Origin: Monoplex corrugatus
Taxonomy: Eukaryota; Mollusca; Gastropoda; Littorinimorpha; Ranellidae
DNA: 64,000 nucleotides
NCBI GenBank assembly: GCA_030674185.1
Contig: CM060307.1
Location: 33,135,696 to 33,199,695 of the forward strand
Reading direction: 5' to 3'
Part shown: piece after piece, positions 1 to 12,766 of the stretch
How the letters are laid out: each line of letters opens with the position of its first letter
Numbering within the stretch: position 1 is the first letter of the stretch
The notes under the pieces: model-generated
What the model was told of the DNA's origin: nothing
The model's database searches: none
What the model saw: the letters and a program-made list of their open reading frames with translations, nothing else
Translations under genes and position numbers: made by a program

Positions 1-51
1 GTCACGTTACTTTGTTGTTTTTGCTTCTCGAAAAATCTCGGCATTTCTGTT

Positions 52-61
52 GATCACGTGA
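52..61. promoter_or_regulatory. E-box of CLEAR/USF type upstream of the TTC31-like gene
   Basis: The palindrome TCACGTGA lies about 115 bases before the predicted start codon. Such a CACGTG core with flanking T and A is the site used by USF and MITF/TFE-family bHLH-zip factors. No TATA box is evident nearby. Its role as a promoter element is inferred from position only. Confidence 0.4.
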
Positions 62-77
62 CAATATCGAGTTCCAC

Positions 78-103
78 AAAACATGGCGGCAATGCTGCAA
101 TGA
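78..103 (+). promoter_or_regulatory. YY1-like site overlapping a six-codon upstream ORF
   Basis: AAAACATGGCGGC matches the YY1 pattern common just downstream of TATA-less start sites. The ATG inside it (83-85) opens a six-codon ORF that stops with TGA at 101-103, well before the main ATG at 171. If transcription starts upstream of 83, ribosomes would meet this uORF first. The transcription start is not visible in the sequence. Confidence 0.4.
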
Positions 104-170
104 GCTGACAGTTTGTGTTATTTGATTTGAAAACTCGAGACGTGTTCACTTTACAGTGACTTCAGTAGTC

Positions 171-219
171 ATGGGTCTAACAAGAGAAGGTGCCTTCAGT
201 CTTTTAGATGTTCCTGCAG
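171..219 (+). CDS. TTC31: TTC31-like exon 1 (start codon)
   Basis: Starts at ATG 171 and ends before the donor GTATGT at 220 with one base of a Gly codon (phase 1). A GTG at 156 keeps the frame open further upstream but is not a credible start. The exon encodes the first 16 residues, the start of J-like helix I. Confidence 0.75.
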
Positions 220-3200
220 GTATGTTTAATTTGGTGTGTCATATTTATGAACAATATCTAGTCCTCAACGGTAAATCCCCTTTATATTCTGACTCGTTCC
301 TGTCCAGTCACCACCACCTTACTAGACCCGAGATACCGACTCTCGTCAGGTTTCAGTTTCGTGGAAGCAATTTCTTGCCACAGATGAGAACCGAAACAAA
401 GCATACATGTAACCCTCCATTTTTATTCTTCTTTAAACTAAGTGATCCTAAGTTCAGAAAGGAAAGGAAAAGAAAGAACTTGATCAAAAAATAAACATTT
501 ACATGCTGCGTACATCACTACTGACTACATGGTAGTGAAATAGAACAACTTGGTAACTTGAATAAGCCTATTTCGTGATAAAACTTGAATGGAAGTCTAC
601 AGAATGGGGCTGCCGCTTTTCACGCGATCGTACAATCATAGTGAAAAGTTTAAGTACGAAAACACTTGGCGGTCTTCATATATGATATTGATTAGATTAG
701 TAAAGACAAAGCTTTATCGTCATAATTCCTCCCACCAGACACCCTTTGGGCTATGATCATCATCGTCTTTGTGAGGCATGACTGGGGAATGATCACCTTC
801 TTCTACTAAGGGACTGGAATCTTCCATATGTTTGAAGTCTTCTATACACGGTTGGGCAAATATAAACTGTTTATTAGGCTAAACGACAAATGTTACCACC
901 CCAGTTTCACCTTGCACATCTTTCCCATGATACGGCTGTTCCATTTAACTCACTGCCAAGATTTCATGGATAAATTTGGAGGACAAAACCCGTACAAAGG
1001 TTAGGATTAGGGGTAGGGCGAGTGTTGTGACCAATCACTGTACATATGGTAGGGTTGAGGGGGCTAGGCAGAGTAGCCTGATGTCTAAAGCACAGAAGAA
1101 GAAAAATGACATGGTAAAGTTTGCATTTGCACAATAACTTAAACAAAGATTTGGGATTCTGAAAGCCAGCATGCTTGCAATAGGCTGTAGGCCCTAGATT
1201 GTCATTTCGTCATTTCATTTCATTTCCGTCTCTCTCTCTCTCTGTCTCTGTATCATCAATGTCTGCCTCTTTTTAAAGTAAATAATCAAATTAGAATTGA
1301 GAGGTAAAACTACTTTGGTGTTACATTAGGCTACTTTTTAGTTTTTAGTTGTTTTTGTTGTTATGGCAGAACACATTGATCTGGTTGAACAAGAGTTGAA
1401 AATGTTAAGTTTTTGATTTTTTTTTAATTGTTGTTTTTGCCTGAACTATGTGAAAGGCTGATACAGTGATTGATTCTAGACCTGTGGCAAATTGGAATAA
1501 CATGATTCTAGACCTGTGGCAACATTGAAATGACCGTATATATGCAGCTGTGTAGTAATGGATTTAAAACATTTAATAACATTTTAAGTAATCAAAAAAG
1601 TGTAAAATGTCCTCCATTTCCTATAACTTAGTGAAGAGTCACTGGGGTGCTGGACTGAAGCACTATTCATCAGATTTTACTAGCTCTGTTGTTTCTGTGC
1701 CAAAGCCTGGGTCTCTGCAAATGGTTTCTCTGTCCATTCTGTAGTGTTTTCAGTCCATAATTTTCACTTGTCTTCCAGTTCTATCCATCTCTTCCATTCC
1801 ACATTTCCTGGAGATTTAATTTAGCAAGGCCATTGGAATTGGATCTTTTTATGTGGCCATACCAACGTAATTTTCATTCTTTAATTGATGTGAGCAGATC
1901 TCCATGGTCCAGTATATTACTTGGTATATTGGTGCACTTATTCATTGGTGATTTGATCAGTGTATGAAAACCTTCGTAGCTTTTGTTAGATATTGGCAGA
2001 AAACAGTTTGATGAAGTTTAGACGTGGGATAACAGATATTGAAAATGACAGATTTTTTATTGACATGTTATATAATGATGCAATAGAGGATTAAATACTG
2101 TTTGTATTCTGTTGCCCTATTCTCTTAGATACCGGCCCAAGTACATACCATTTTAATTTTTTTTAAATCCTTTGTCTTCTTCGAGGAAGTGTTAGTATAC
2201 CAGAGATGTCAACTGCTCAGGTTTAATTTAACAGAGTAGCTCCAATTTTAGAGCCTTTGCTCTGTTCTCGTTTTTTTTTTTTTTTTTTTTTTTTTCATCA
2301 CAAGTGCTCTGTTTTCTGGTTTTCAGTGTGAAAAAAACAAAAAAATGAAAAAAGAATTGCATTAAATGATTGATTTATTATAATGACTCATGGGTAGCCA
2401 AGTTCACAAAAAAATGTGTGGTTAGACAAATGCTGTTTTTGTCTGCCTTTGAAGCTCAGAAAATGAAGCCCAAAACTGAGCAGATTACGCAGATTTTTGT
2501 ATATTTTTTAAACAAAACTTTTGGGAGGTTGGGGGGGGGGGGGGATGCCACTGGCTTCCCCTAAAGCAGTGTGTCTGTTGTGCCGAATACACTCTTAACT
2601 TTGCCACTTTGTCACACCATGTCACATGGGACTATCTTCTTGTTTTGTGTCTGGAAGTTGGTATCATTTGTACTTACAACAAATGGAAATTAAAGAAAAA
2701 GTTCTATGAAAAATCTTAGGCTCAGTATATATATAGCTTTGAAATTGTCAGTATACACAGCTGGTGCCAGTGTTGATAGGGATTTTTTTGTACTTTTCTG
2801 TATGTATTTTATTTCATGTGTTACATGTAACCATGTATATGAGAGTGTGTATGTGTGTGTATGAACTTATTATTGGGATGCATTCTTATAACAGGGTTGG
2901 ACCATAACTATGTATGTGATGTGATTGTTCGTTCTTTGATTTAGCGTCTTTTCACTATGAGTGATATTAGACGATATGTATGTGAGTTCATGTGTGTGAG
3001 TTCATGTGTGTGATTGAACTGACATGTATTATATTGTATATATATATCACTGTGATGCAATGTTTTAACAGGGTCGGACCAAGTAAGCTTGGAAAGAAAA
3101 TACAAACAGCTTGCTTTGGAGTGGCATCCTGAGAAGCATAAAAACGCACCAGATGCTGTAAAAGTAAGTTGTTTCTGTAACAGTCTAATTTGTGACATTA

Positions 3201-6200
3201 TTTCATGCAAGTTCTTTTCAAATACTGTATATTATATTGATACTGAGATTATTGATAATATGGCTATGTATTAGTACTATTACCACAGTATTATTAGTAT
3301 TATTGATAACATGACTATTACCACAGTATTATGACTGTTATACTTATAGTATTAAAATAGTAATCAAATTATTGTAATCATGGCAACAGAGATCAAGATA
3401 ATACAATTTTATTTCTATAATTTTGTGAATCTAACTGTGGTGCATACCATATAGCGTTTTAGCCATTACTGCATGCAAAAAGAAGGTGACTGCCAGGAGC
3501 TGCATATGTGTAAATGGAGATAACAATATAATTTAAAATTGTAAATTATCTCTGAAACTAGTGAAAGATTTCTCTTTCATTTTTGTTGTCTCTGACCAGA
3601 AAGTTAATTCTGCCTTGTAAACTAGCAGGTCTATTTTGTTGGTGTCTTTTCAGTTTTTGTTTGTTCTTACCTTTGAAAGGAAACATCCTTCCTTTCTTCC
3701 CTCTTTGTGCTTAAGATACATACCTGCATTTACTCCATTACTATATAAAATATACACACACCACATGCTCTCCATTTACTCATCACTCACATCCAAACAT
3801 TAATTTATCTCACTTTTATTTTCACCACATCAAGTAATATACTCACCTACTCTTTTTTCTCTGCCCTTGAAGGCCAATTCAGTACCTGTAACTGTAACTT
3901 AGTGTAAGATGTGAAAAAACAAAAAATCTGATAATCATAATGTGTGTCAGTGTCAGTGTGTTGTATCATGTACAGCTAAGCTAGGATCAATAACTATGCA
4001 CTGAAACTAGTGAACATACCTCACAGACTAGATCTTGCGGGGATCCAAAACTGTGCTACATTAATTAAAAATTTGCACTGTTGTAAGGTGTACCATGGAA
4101 GAAAACCATGTGCATAGTAAAACAGTGCTACATATGCAGTATACAGAAGCAAACAAATAAAATCAGAACAACAAATGAACAAACAAAAATCAATATTGAA
4201 ATATTGACACTGCTGATTGCGTTTCATTTTTGTGCTTTTTTTTCTCAGCTTCCTGATACTGTCTCACTGTTTGGTTAGATTAATCAATATTGATACATTT
4301 ACAATGCTGATGGTGTCTCTTGTGTGTGTGTGTGTGTGTTTTCCCTCAGTGCCCTGACAATATTGTCTCAATGTTTGGTCAGATTTGATGTTCTCGTATC
4401 TATTCGACTATAAAAAAGGGATACTAATTGTAATACACAGTAATAGTAATACTAATGGTGATAAGGTTGTTGGTTCAGTTATTGTTAATGGGGACAGGTT
4501 GATTCAGTTATGATAAAAATAATGATAAGGTCGTTATAATAATATTGATAGGTTAATTGATTCAGTTTTAACAATAGCGATAATGTCATTGTGACTCATC
4601 AACAAAAATAAGTCAACTTTGGGGAGGGGATTGGAATTCGATGATATGTTCTCTAGTTTTTGTGTAGGATGCATGTATGTGTCTGAATGTGTACATGTAC
4701 ATCATTGATTTAGTTAAAATAATGGCAATCAGGAATCGTTAACAGAAACGAGAAAGCTTTAAGGGAGGAAATTTGATTTGCACTCTGTGTGTTGTGCATG
4801 TGTGTCATACATTATTATTAATATACGTGTTCACTACATATAGATAGGGAGTGAGAGAATAGCACTTGGTGTTTGTCACTTCAAGTTTTCATCCATAATG
4901 ATATATATATTTAATCAGATTATTGTTGTGGGATCTGGAGAAGATGATCGCTTTTTTATTAGCTATTTGGGCTTGTGGATTTTAAAACCTGTAGTCCCGA
5001 CAAAGCCTTGTGGAATGGCAAAGTTCAGAGATGTTTTAGAAGAATAGAGACCATTGACTGAGGCTTTTTTTCTAATGGATATATGGCCTGAGCCAAGAAA
5101 TAGGACTCATAGTCTAGTGTATCAGCAGCTGACAGGTCACGGAGACATAAAATCGAAATTTTGTCATGGCCAAAAATAGTGAGCGAGTGAGACTAGTATT
5201 GAGGATCCTGACAAAAACTGTTTCTGTGCTGTGACCATTTCTTGAGGCAGACTGATGTGGATCTAGAATCTGGAACAGAGATGGTCTAGAAGCTGTTGAA
5301 TAGAATTCTGTTAATTATTATCTCCTTTTTCTCCTCTTTCATTTCATGGTGTATTTTAATTTTTATTACTTGAATTTTTTTTTATCTGTTTTCTGTCTTC
5401 TCTCTGTGATTGTCTTGACTTTAGAAGTTCACAGTGAATTCGCCATGGTAATTACAGTGTTATATATAATATAATATCATGTGTCATACAGTCAGAACAA
5501 CTAGTGGAGAAAAACTAAGGTGGGTTGGTGGATGGGTTCAAACCACCCAGAGTAAAATTGATGTCCAGAGAGACAAGCAGAGATGGTGTTTGTAAGGGGA
5601 ATTGATTGTCAGATCACATTTATGCCATCTAGGTTTGGTGTTTTCTGTTACATCAAGTCATGATCAAGTGTTCTGTCAAGTGTTCTCTGGTCTATCTGAA
5701 GAATTCCTTGTCAAAAGCGCTTTTCACCCATTGCCCCTCCTAGATTTAGACAAAGTTGAAAGTATATGATGCATTCCGTATTGTGATTTCCAGTTTAAAT
5801 TAGAAACTTCTAAATGTTTGACAGAAAGTTTCATAGATTCAGTTAACAGTCGAAGATTGCAGCGTTGCTCTTCATAAGAAATCGAACATTGCAGCGTTGC
5901 TCTCCACAAGAAGCAAGATAGCTTTTCTCTAGATCAGCCTCGTTTTCTATATAATGGCATTGACTCGATCAGAGCGGACAAAATTGCTTGACAGATTGGA
6001 GTGAAAAATTCAAATATGGTATAAACTAATAAAGTTCTGCAAGAGCCCGATGGACTAGTAGTTTTTGATTTTGGCTCGCCTGTCCACGTTTAAATCGCTT
6101 TTGGTAACCAGGGGAGCAGATTTTTTCAAGTTCTGATAATACATCATTTTGTACAGATGGGTCACAATGTTAGATGTTAAATTTCATGTATGAATCAAAC

Positions 6201-9200
6201 CAAAGTGAACACTCATCGTTTATTGAATTATTCACCCACTGACAGTGATAAAACAGCTTAAGGGTAGAAAGCACATGCATATTTAGGGTGGGGAGGACAG
6301 AGGGGAGTGGGATGTAGGGGGATTAAAAAGGGAGATATCGCTGCTTGACAAAAAGGTATGGCTTAAACTTTAAGTTGAAGTTTAAAGTTCAAATGAAAAG
6401 GGAAAAAGTAACTTTCAAAGAAAGAGCTCAATCCAGATACCAGAAAACAGAAAATGCAAGGGAACTGACTGTGGAATATCTGTCAAGGAATTTGTGAGCA
6501 AATAGTATCTGAAGCAAAATGGATGGGCCAGGCAGGTCGCTGATAGAATCATAGTATGAGATAGAATCATAGTATGATACCATCATACTATTGAGTGTAC
6601 CACTCAATAGTATTGATTATATTTATCAGCAATATTCTCATGAATATGACATGTTATGTGTAGAGAGAAAGAGAGATATTACAGCAACTTCAATGTATTC
6701 ATCTCCCATAATTCTGTACATTTATTTTGAGCCTTTTTCCATCGTTGAAGTCTAAAGCACCATGTAAATAGTTGGACATGATGATGTCTTGTGTTGTCCA
6801 TTCAGTACTTGAGATCATGGGATCTTTTTAAGATTCAGTGTTCCTGCATTGAGACATCTGTGTTTCCTCTTGTTTGCTTGACCTCCAACTTTAATAGTCC
6901 TGTTAAATTTAGATTTTCAACTTCTTGTGTTGCGTACCAGTCAGTACTGTATTCTTAATCAGTGACATGTGTCGGTGTATGTGAAAAGGAAGATCAGTTT
7001 GTAGAAATGATTGTGATTATGTAGCTCTTTTTTTCAGCATTTCAGACAGATAACGCAAGCTTACAGATTTCTTGCCTATAACAACTCTCAAGAAATGTCG
7101 GTGGTATGTATGTACTTATTAAAAAAGTGCACACACACACACACACAAAATTTATTCCTTCACAAAACAAAATATAAATCACAGTTTGAGTGTGCTTGCG
7201 TGTGTAAAGAGATGCTGCTGCTTGGCTTCTTGTACTTGTCATGCATATATGAGCTTGTGACAAAAGGTGATCGTCCAGACCCCTTGTATATTTATCGCAC
7301 AAATAAAGAATTAAAAAATTACCAATGCTTCTTTATTTATTGCTTGATGCTTTATAATACCTTGAAGAGATACATAATATAACATGGTGAGTCTGGGTGT
7401 CTGCCTTTCATTTGAAAATGCCCAAGTTGTACGCTTTTCTTAGATAAATTTTCCCGTTCAAGATGGCGGACGAGTGATGCGGTTGGTGTCGAAGCCTGGA
7501 TTCATATCTAAATTGCATACCATCACAACAGTATGAATAAAAGATGCAGAAAAATCAACGGCGAACATGTTAATATCACAAACTGTTTCTATTTCTGATT
7601 GTTTTCGATGCAGTCAAGCGGTAAAAATCCGTTTGACAGTCGTAACGCTGAATGTCAAATCGTGTCGGTCAGCAAATCTCTCGATCGTTCACATCAAGTT
7701 CGGTTCGGTTTCGTGTTCATATAACTCGGCATGTCAGGCAACACTAACCGAATGGAGAAAGGTGTTTTCCGAACCAAATTGGATTCAATGGCTGCAAACG
7801 AGCGCGAAATCCATACGGTAGTAAGCAGTATGTCAGAAAATAACGACCGTATTTTTTCTCGCAATTCTACTAACAACGAACTTACAGATCCCATGCCGTG
7901 GTTTAAATAGCACTCAAGGCAAACGGTTTCAAATCGAGGCTGGAGCTTTCGTCAAGAATGGCGCGTCGAAGCAGAGAAGGTGAGGAAATGTTGTTTGTCC
8001 ACAATCATTACGACCGTCAGAAATCGTAAAAAACTGTCAAATGCATAACGACCGTCAGAAGAAAATGATAGAAACATTGGTTTCAGCTGTTCTGTCAAAT
8101 GTGTTTCTGTAAATGATTAAAATTCTTTAACATGCAAGTGAACCAAAAGTAGAGTGGCGGCAATTCAACGGGATTTTCCGCAACTTTTGGGCGATGTTTT
8201 GTGCATGACACATGATTAGGACATCGTTTTAGCGATGTCCGAAATAACGACCGAAGGATATTAAGTTAATCAATGTATCAATTATACGTGAAACTGGGGC
8301 AGAAAACGGCTTGGAATTTCTATTTTGCTTCTTCTTTAAATACATGACAGAACTAAAGTTCAGATCATAGGATTAGTGGGAAATCTGGCGATTATTTGAC
8401 AGTTGTTACTCTCATAGTTGAAGACATTATCATTCAGTATGTCTGTCGTAACGACCATCAGTATCTCTTGTGATTAATAAATGATAAGTTTATTTTCATT
8501 ATGATACATATTTACTTTGAAAATTTGAAAGTGCACATTTTCGGCTATTTCCATAATTCTTTTTGATAAAATGTGAAGGAGTAGAGACCAGCAACCAGAT
8601 TCCACCAGCCCCCTTCCTCCCAGTCCCTCCATTTATTCTTTCTTCACAGTTCACCTCTTTCAAATGCAGCTTGTAAAATGGAGGAATGGCAAGGGGTGTA
8701 TGTATTTGTTTTATGTGTTTGTTTTGTCTAAGAGCTTTTAAGTCGGTGTTCAGTCTCACACAGTCATACTCGTAGCACATACAAGGAAAAAAGAAACACA
8801 TGTTTCATCAGAAATGATTTTAATACTTGCTTAAAATGTATGCTCACTTTTTGATTTTGTATTTGTTTACTGTTTTTTTACGTTTATTTGTCTGTTGTCA
8901 GGTGAGGCAACTGGTATCCCTACAACTTTCTCTGGGACACAGTCTGGGAATCCTGTACTTGGTGTTTCCACTCCAACTACACTGACAGCAACACCAAAGA
9001 AAAAACATGATGTCAATTCACCGTCACCACAACGACTGAAAGCAGCTTACAAAGCACGGCTTCATGACCTAAAGAAGTCCAGAACCAGAGATGCAGCATT
9101 ATTGAAAAAACTGTTGCATGATTTTGTCGACACATCAGTTACACCAGACAATGCTGATTTGTATAAAAGAAAGAAGAGTTCCCCAGCATCAAAGACAGCT

Positions 9201-12200
9201 TTGAACTTTCTGAATGATGTTGCAGTGGACATCCCAGGAAAAAGGTCTGTATCTAAAAAAACTGGGCAACAAAAGAAAATCTTGCCCAAGAGACTGAGGA
9301 GACTGCACAGGGACTTTTGCCAAAAATTCCCTGACAAAAAGGTCTCTCTGAGAACTTTTTATCGTCTCTTGCCAAACAGCATATTGACATCACGAAAACA
9401 AGTTTTCCGTCAGTGTTTGTGTGAGATCTGTGCAAACATTGACTTACAACTTGATGCAGTAAACAAGATCATTACTGCACCGATTGATGGCAGAGATGAA
9501 CTGTCTGAAATGAGTCTCTGTCCTCAACCCACACTGTCATGCCTACAGCGCAAATGTAAACAATGTGGTGTCGAGAAAATCAGGTGTCATATTGACACCC
9601 ATCTTGTTGACCATCAAGACCAGGCCAGTCCAGTAAAATGGAAGTCATGGCAAATGGTACAGACAGAGAGAGGGAAACGAAGGGAGCTGATACAAAGAGA
9701 AGGAACAATGAAAACTCTCATTAATGAGTTGCTGAAAGAATTCCATTCCTTTTCTCAGCATCTGTTCACCTTCCGCTGGCAGCACCATCAGTTGAAAACC
9801 ATCCAGACCTCTCTGCCTCCGAAATGGGCCATTGTCATCATGGATTTCGCAGAAAACTTTCTGTGTCGATACCAAGATGAGGTGCAAAGTGCCCACTGGG
9901 GGTACAATCAGGTCACTGTTCATCCATGTGTATTCTATTACCAGTGCCCAAACTGTGTGGATCTCGTCACTGATTATTTAATTTTTCTCTCTGATGATCT
10001 CAACCATGATGCCCACATGGTGCAGGTCATACAAAAGCAGACCAAACAGCATCTTGCTGCCACCATGGGGCAGCTGGATAAAATGGTCATATTTTCTGAT
10101 GGTTGTGCTGCACAATACAAGTCAAAACTTCCTTTCCACTATCTTGCCAACAGTGCTGCTGCTGATGTTGCTGTGGAGAGATGCTATTTTGGAAGTCGTC
10201 ATGGCAAGAGCCCCTGCGACGCTTGTGGGGGGTGTCATAAAAAGACTGGTTGAAGATGACATCCTTTCAGGATCTGTAATCCAGAATGCAGCATCTATGT
10301 ACCAGAACTGTTGTGAGCATTTTGACAAGACTATGTTGCTCAGGTGCTGGAAGTGGACAGGGAGGAAGAGATGGTCAAACTCAGTTTCATGGAGTCTCGA
10401 AAGGGATTCTATGTCTGGCCCTTGCAAGAGGATCTTTCCTGGGAACGTGTCCGTGTTTTGAAGGAAAAGGTGGAGATGGAGATGAATGCTCTGATGAGCA
10501 ATCAGAGGATGCAGTTTTTTTAAATTAAAAAGTAGACCAAAATCTGACCTTGATGTCTAATAGGGACATAAAATGAGCTTTTGTTTTGGCATGTGGCTGT
10601 ATTTTGCTCACTCCTGAAATTGACATTGTGCACGGTTTCCAGTGATGTGACTGTTGGTTTACCAATGAATATTGACATAAAATGATAAATATTATGAGAT
10701 GTTCAGTATGCAAATTTAAGTGCTCCATGAATAATACTTTTTGGAAAGTCTGTTATGATGATGTTTTTCCATTGACACTGTGTCATTGTCAGCAGCTAAT
10801 CACAGTCAATGCTGATGTTGTTTGGGAAAGTAAAAATCAAATGTTTACAAGAATCTTTTTGATTCTACTTTTGTACCATAACAGTATTATGGCTCCATTT
10901 TCCTTGTTTCTGATGTGTTGCAACTAGTCATCATTTTTTGCCATAAAGATGAACCTTGTCTCAGACTGCTTGATATCATAATTTGTGGCATGACAATTTG
11001 ACTTAATGTTTGCTCCTTTATTTGTCTTTGTACATTCAGTTAAATAGACAGAAAGAACAGCTAACAAACCAACCAAACAAAACAATTTTGCCACATGTTT
11101 TCTTGTGAAATTACATTTGTTAACCAGTAACCTGTTTTAAAGCATTTTGAAAACATATTTGTCATCAAGTGTCAAAACGACATTTAATGTTGCAACTTTC
11201 TTTGGTTTCTTGTAATTTGTAATTATGTTCTTTAACCACAAAATGTATTTTCATATGATTTGTAAGCGCTCTGAGCTTATCAGAGAGAGCAGGTGCCCTA
11301 AATGTACATGTTATTATTATTGTTGTTACTGTCAAACTGTTTCTATTCATTTTGATCATAAATAATCTAATTCCTGTCAGCACATGAACAGTTTGTTGAG
11401 TATGTCCAACAGTGAGGCCATAACAACTGTCAGATGGATTCTGTTTAAGGTGTCTACATGATCATTGTGACTTATTTAGCTTGTTTTATAGGCCTTTATG
11501 TGTAAAATATAACAATAACAATATAACTGTACTCAAAGGAAAAGTATGTCCATTTTTTTTAATGACTGTTGTTATTTTTGCATTGTTGGGAAATACTTGG
11601 GTATGTCCAAATGCAACATCATAACAACTGTCAGATAAAAACGCCATATCATGGTAACAAGGCTACTGTGGGTCCTATACTTGGTCTCATTACATGAAAT
11701 GCACCCTCAACAACACAGAAAATCATCAGAGGATGCAGTTACTGTCTTATTTCCAACTGAGCAATAAAGAACAAATCAATATGTCCGACGGTTGTTATGT
11801 CGGACATACCATCTCATGTGAAACTTGATCTTAAACTGCACAGATGCCTTTTCTTTTGGAATGAAATTTAGCTGTAATACTCAGTCTTACTCCCACTGAA
11901 ACAATTATGCTGTATAAGAGACATTCAAATAGGAATATTGATAAAGTTGAATGTCCAGCATAACAACCGTCAGATGCTCGTTATGATACCTTATCGCATT
12001 ACTAGCGGAACATCGGTGCATGAGTTATCTTTTTATGTATATTTTTATGACCCTTAAACATCAGTCTTCCTTTGGACAAAATTGCTGTTAATAAAAACTA
12101 TTTTGAAAAATCCACTTTTTGTTGGCTTTTTTGGACGACCTTTTGTCACTTGCTCATATACATATATGTTTAAGACAAAACTGATACAGTGTGAGATTTT

Positions 12201-12700
12201 CTTTAATAATCTTAATGGCCCAAGTTTTGAGGTATGCTGGGGGGAAAACAACCTTATCCTAAAATTAGTAAAAATATTGATTTGGAAATTTTCCCGTTCA
12301 TAATTTTACATTGTCAGGTTTGTAAATATCTCTGAAGTAAAATGAAAATCTGTGATACAGTAGTAATTTTTCTTGCTCTTTTGTTATGGGAAGTGGTAGA
12401 GATATGTGAGCATTTCCAGAGTTTATTATTAATCAAATTATTATAAATGAAATAGTTACCAGCTGCATGATTTAATTTGATTAAAGCAGCGTTCCACAGC
12501 AACTCTGATGTATGCATTTTATCAGAAACTGATACAGTTTGTTCATCACTGTCTGATTTGTTTTGTTTAGCACTATTTCTTTCTGTTTGAAAAAGGAAAA
12601 TGGAACTCATTTTGTAGAAACTGTTCAGTATCCATGACTTTACTATGTGCTGTTACAAATGTCAGAAACTGGTAAACTAGCTTTACGTGTACCAGGATGG

Positions 12701-12766
<66 letters not shown>

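Larger units (their letters stand above)
7841..8461 (+). repeat. Left motif array (ATAACGACCGTCAGA type)
   Basis: Copies: ATAACGACCGT near 7841-7850, TTACGACCGTCAGAAA 8008-8023, ATAACGACCGTCAGAA 8045-8060, ATAACGACCGAAGG near 8244-8257 (preceded by ATGTCC), and GTAACGACCATCAG 8448-8461 (preceded by TATGTC). All are in the same orientation. They flank exon 1 and fill the intron of the nested gene. Confidence 0.7.
7446..12300 (+). mobile_element. Candidate DNA transposon with nested transposase-like gene
   Basis: The outer limits are a 15-bp perfect direct repeat, AAATTTTCCCGTTCA, at 7446-7460 and 12286-12300. Between them lie a YY1-like AAGATGGCGGAC just inside the left end, a two-exon gene (7958-10523) and at least nine copies of a motif of type ATAACRACYGTCAGA on both sides of the coding region. 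I see no terminal inverted repeats and no poly(A) tail, so the class is unassigned and the true ends may lie further in. The locus sits in intron 3 of the TTC31-like gene, on the same strand. Confidence 0.5.

Noticed and set aside
8895..8901. TTG as start codon of the nested gene
   Set aside because: It overlaps a splice acceptor, and an in-frame ATG exon exists at 7958-7979.
9062..9923. Antisense ORFs across the nested transposase-like gene
   Set aside because: Shadow frames; the + strand has splice signals, domain motifs and better composition.
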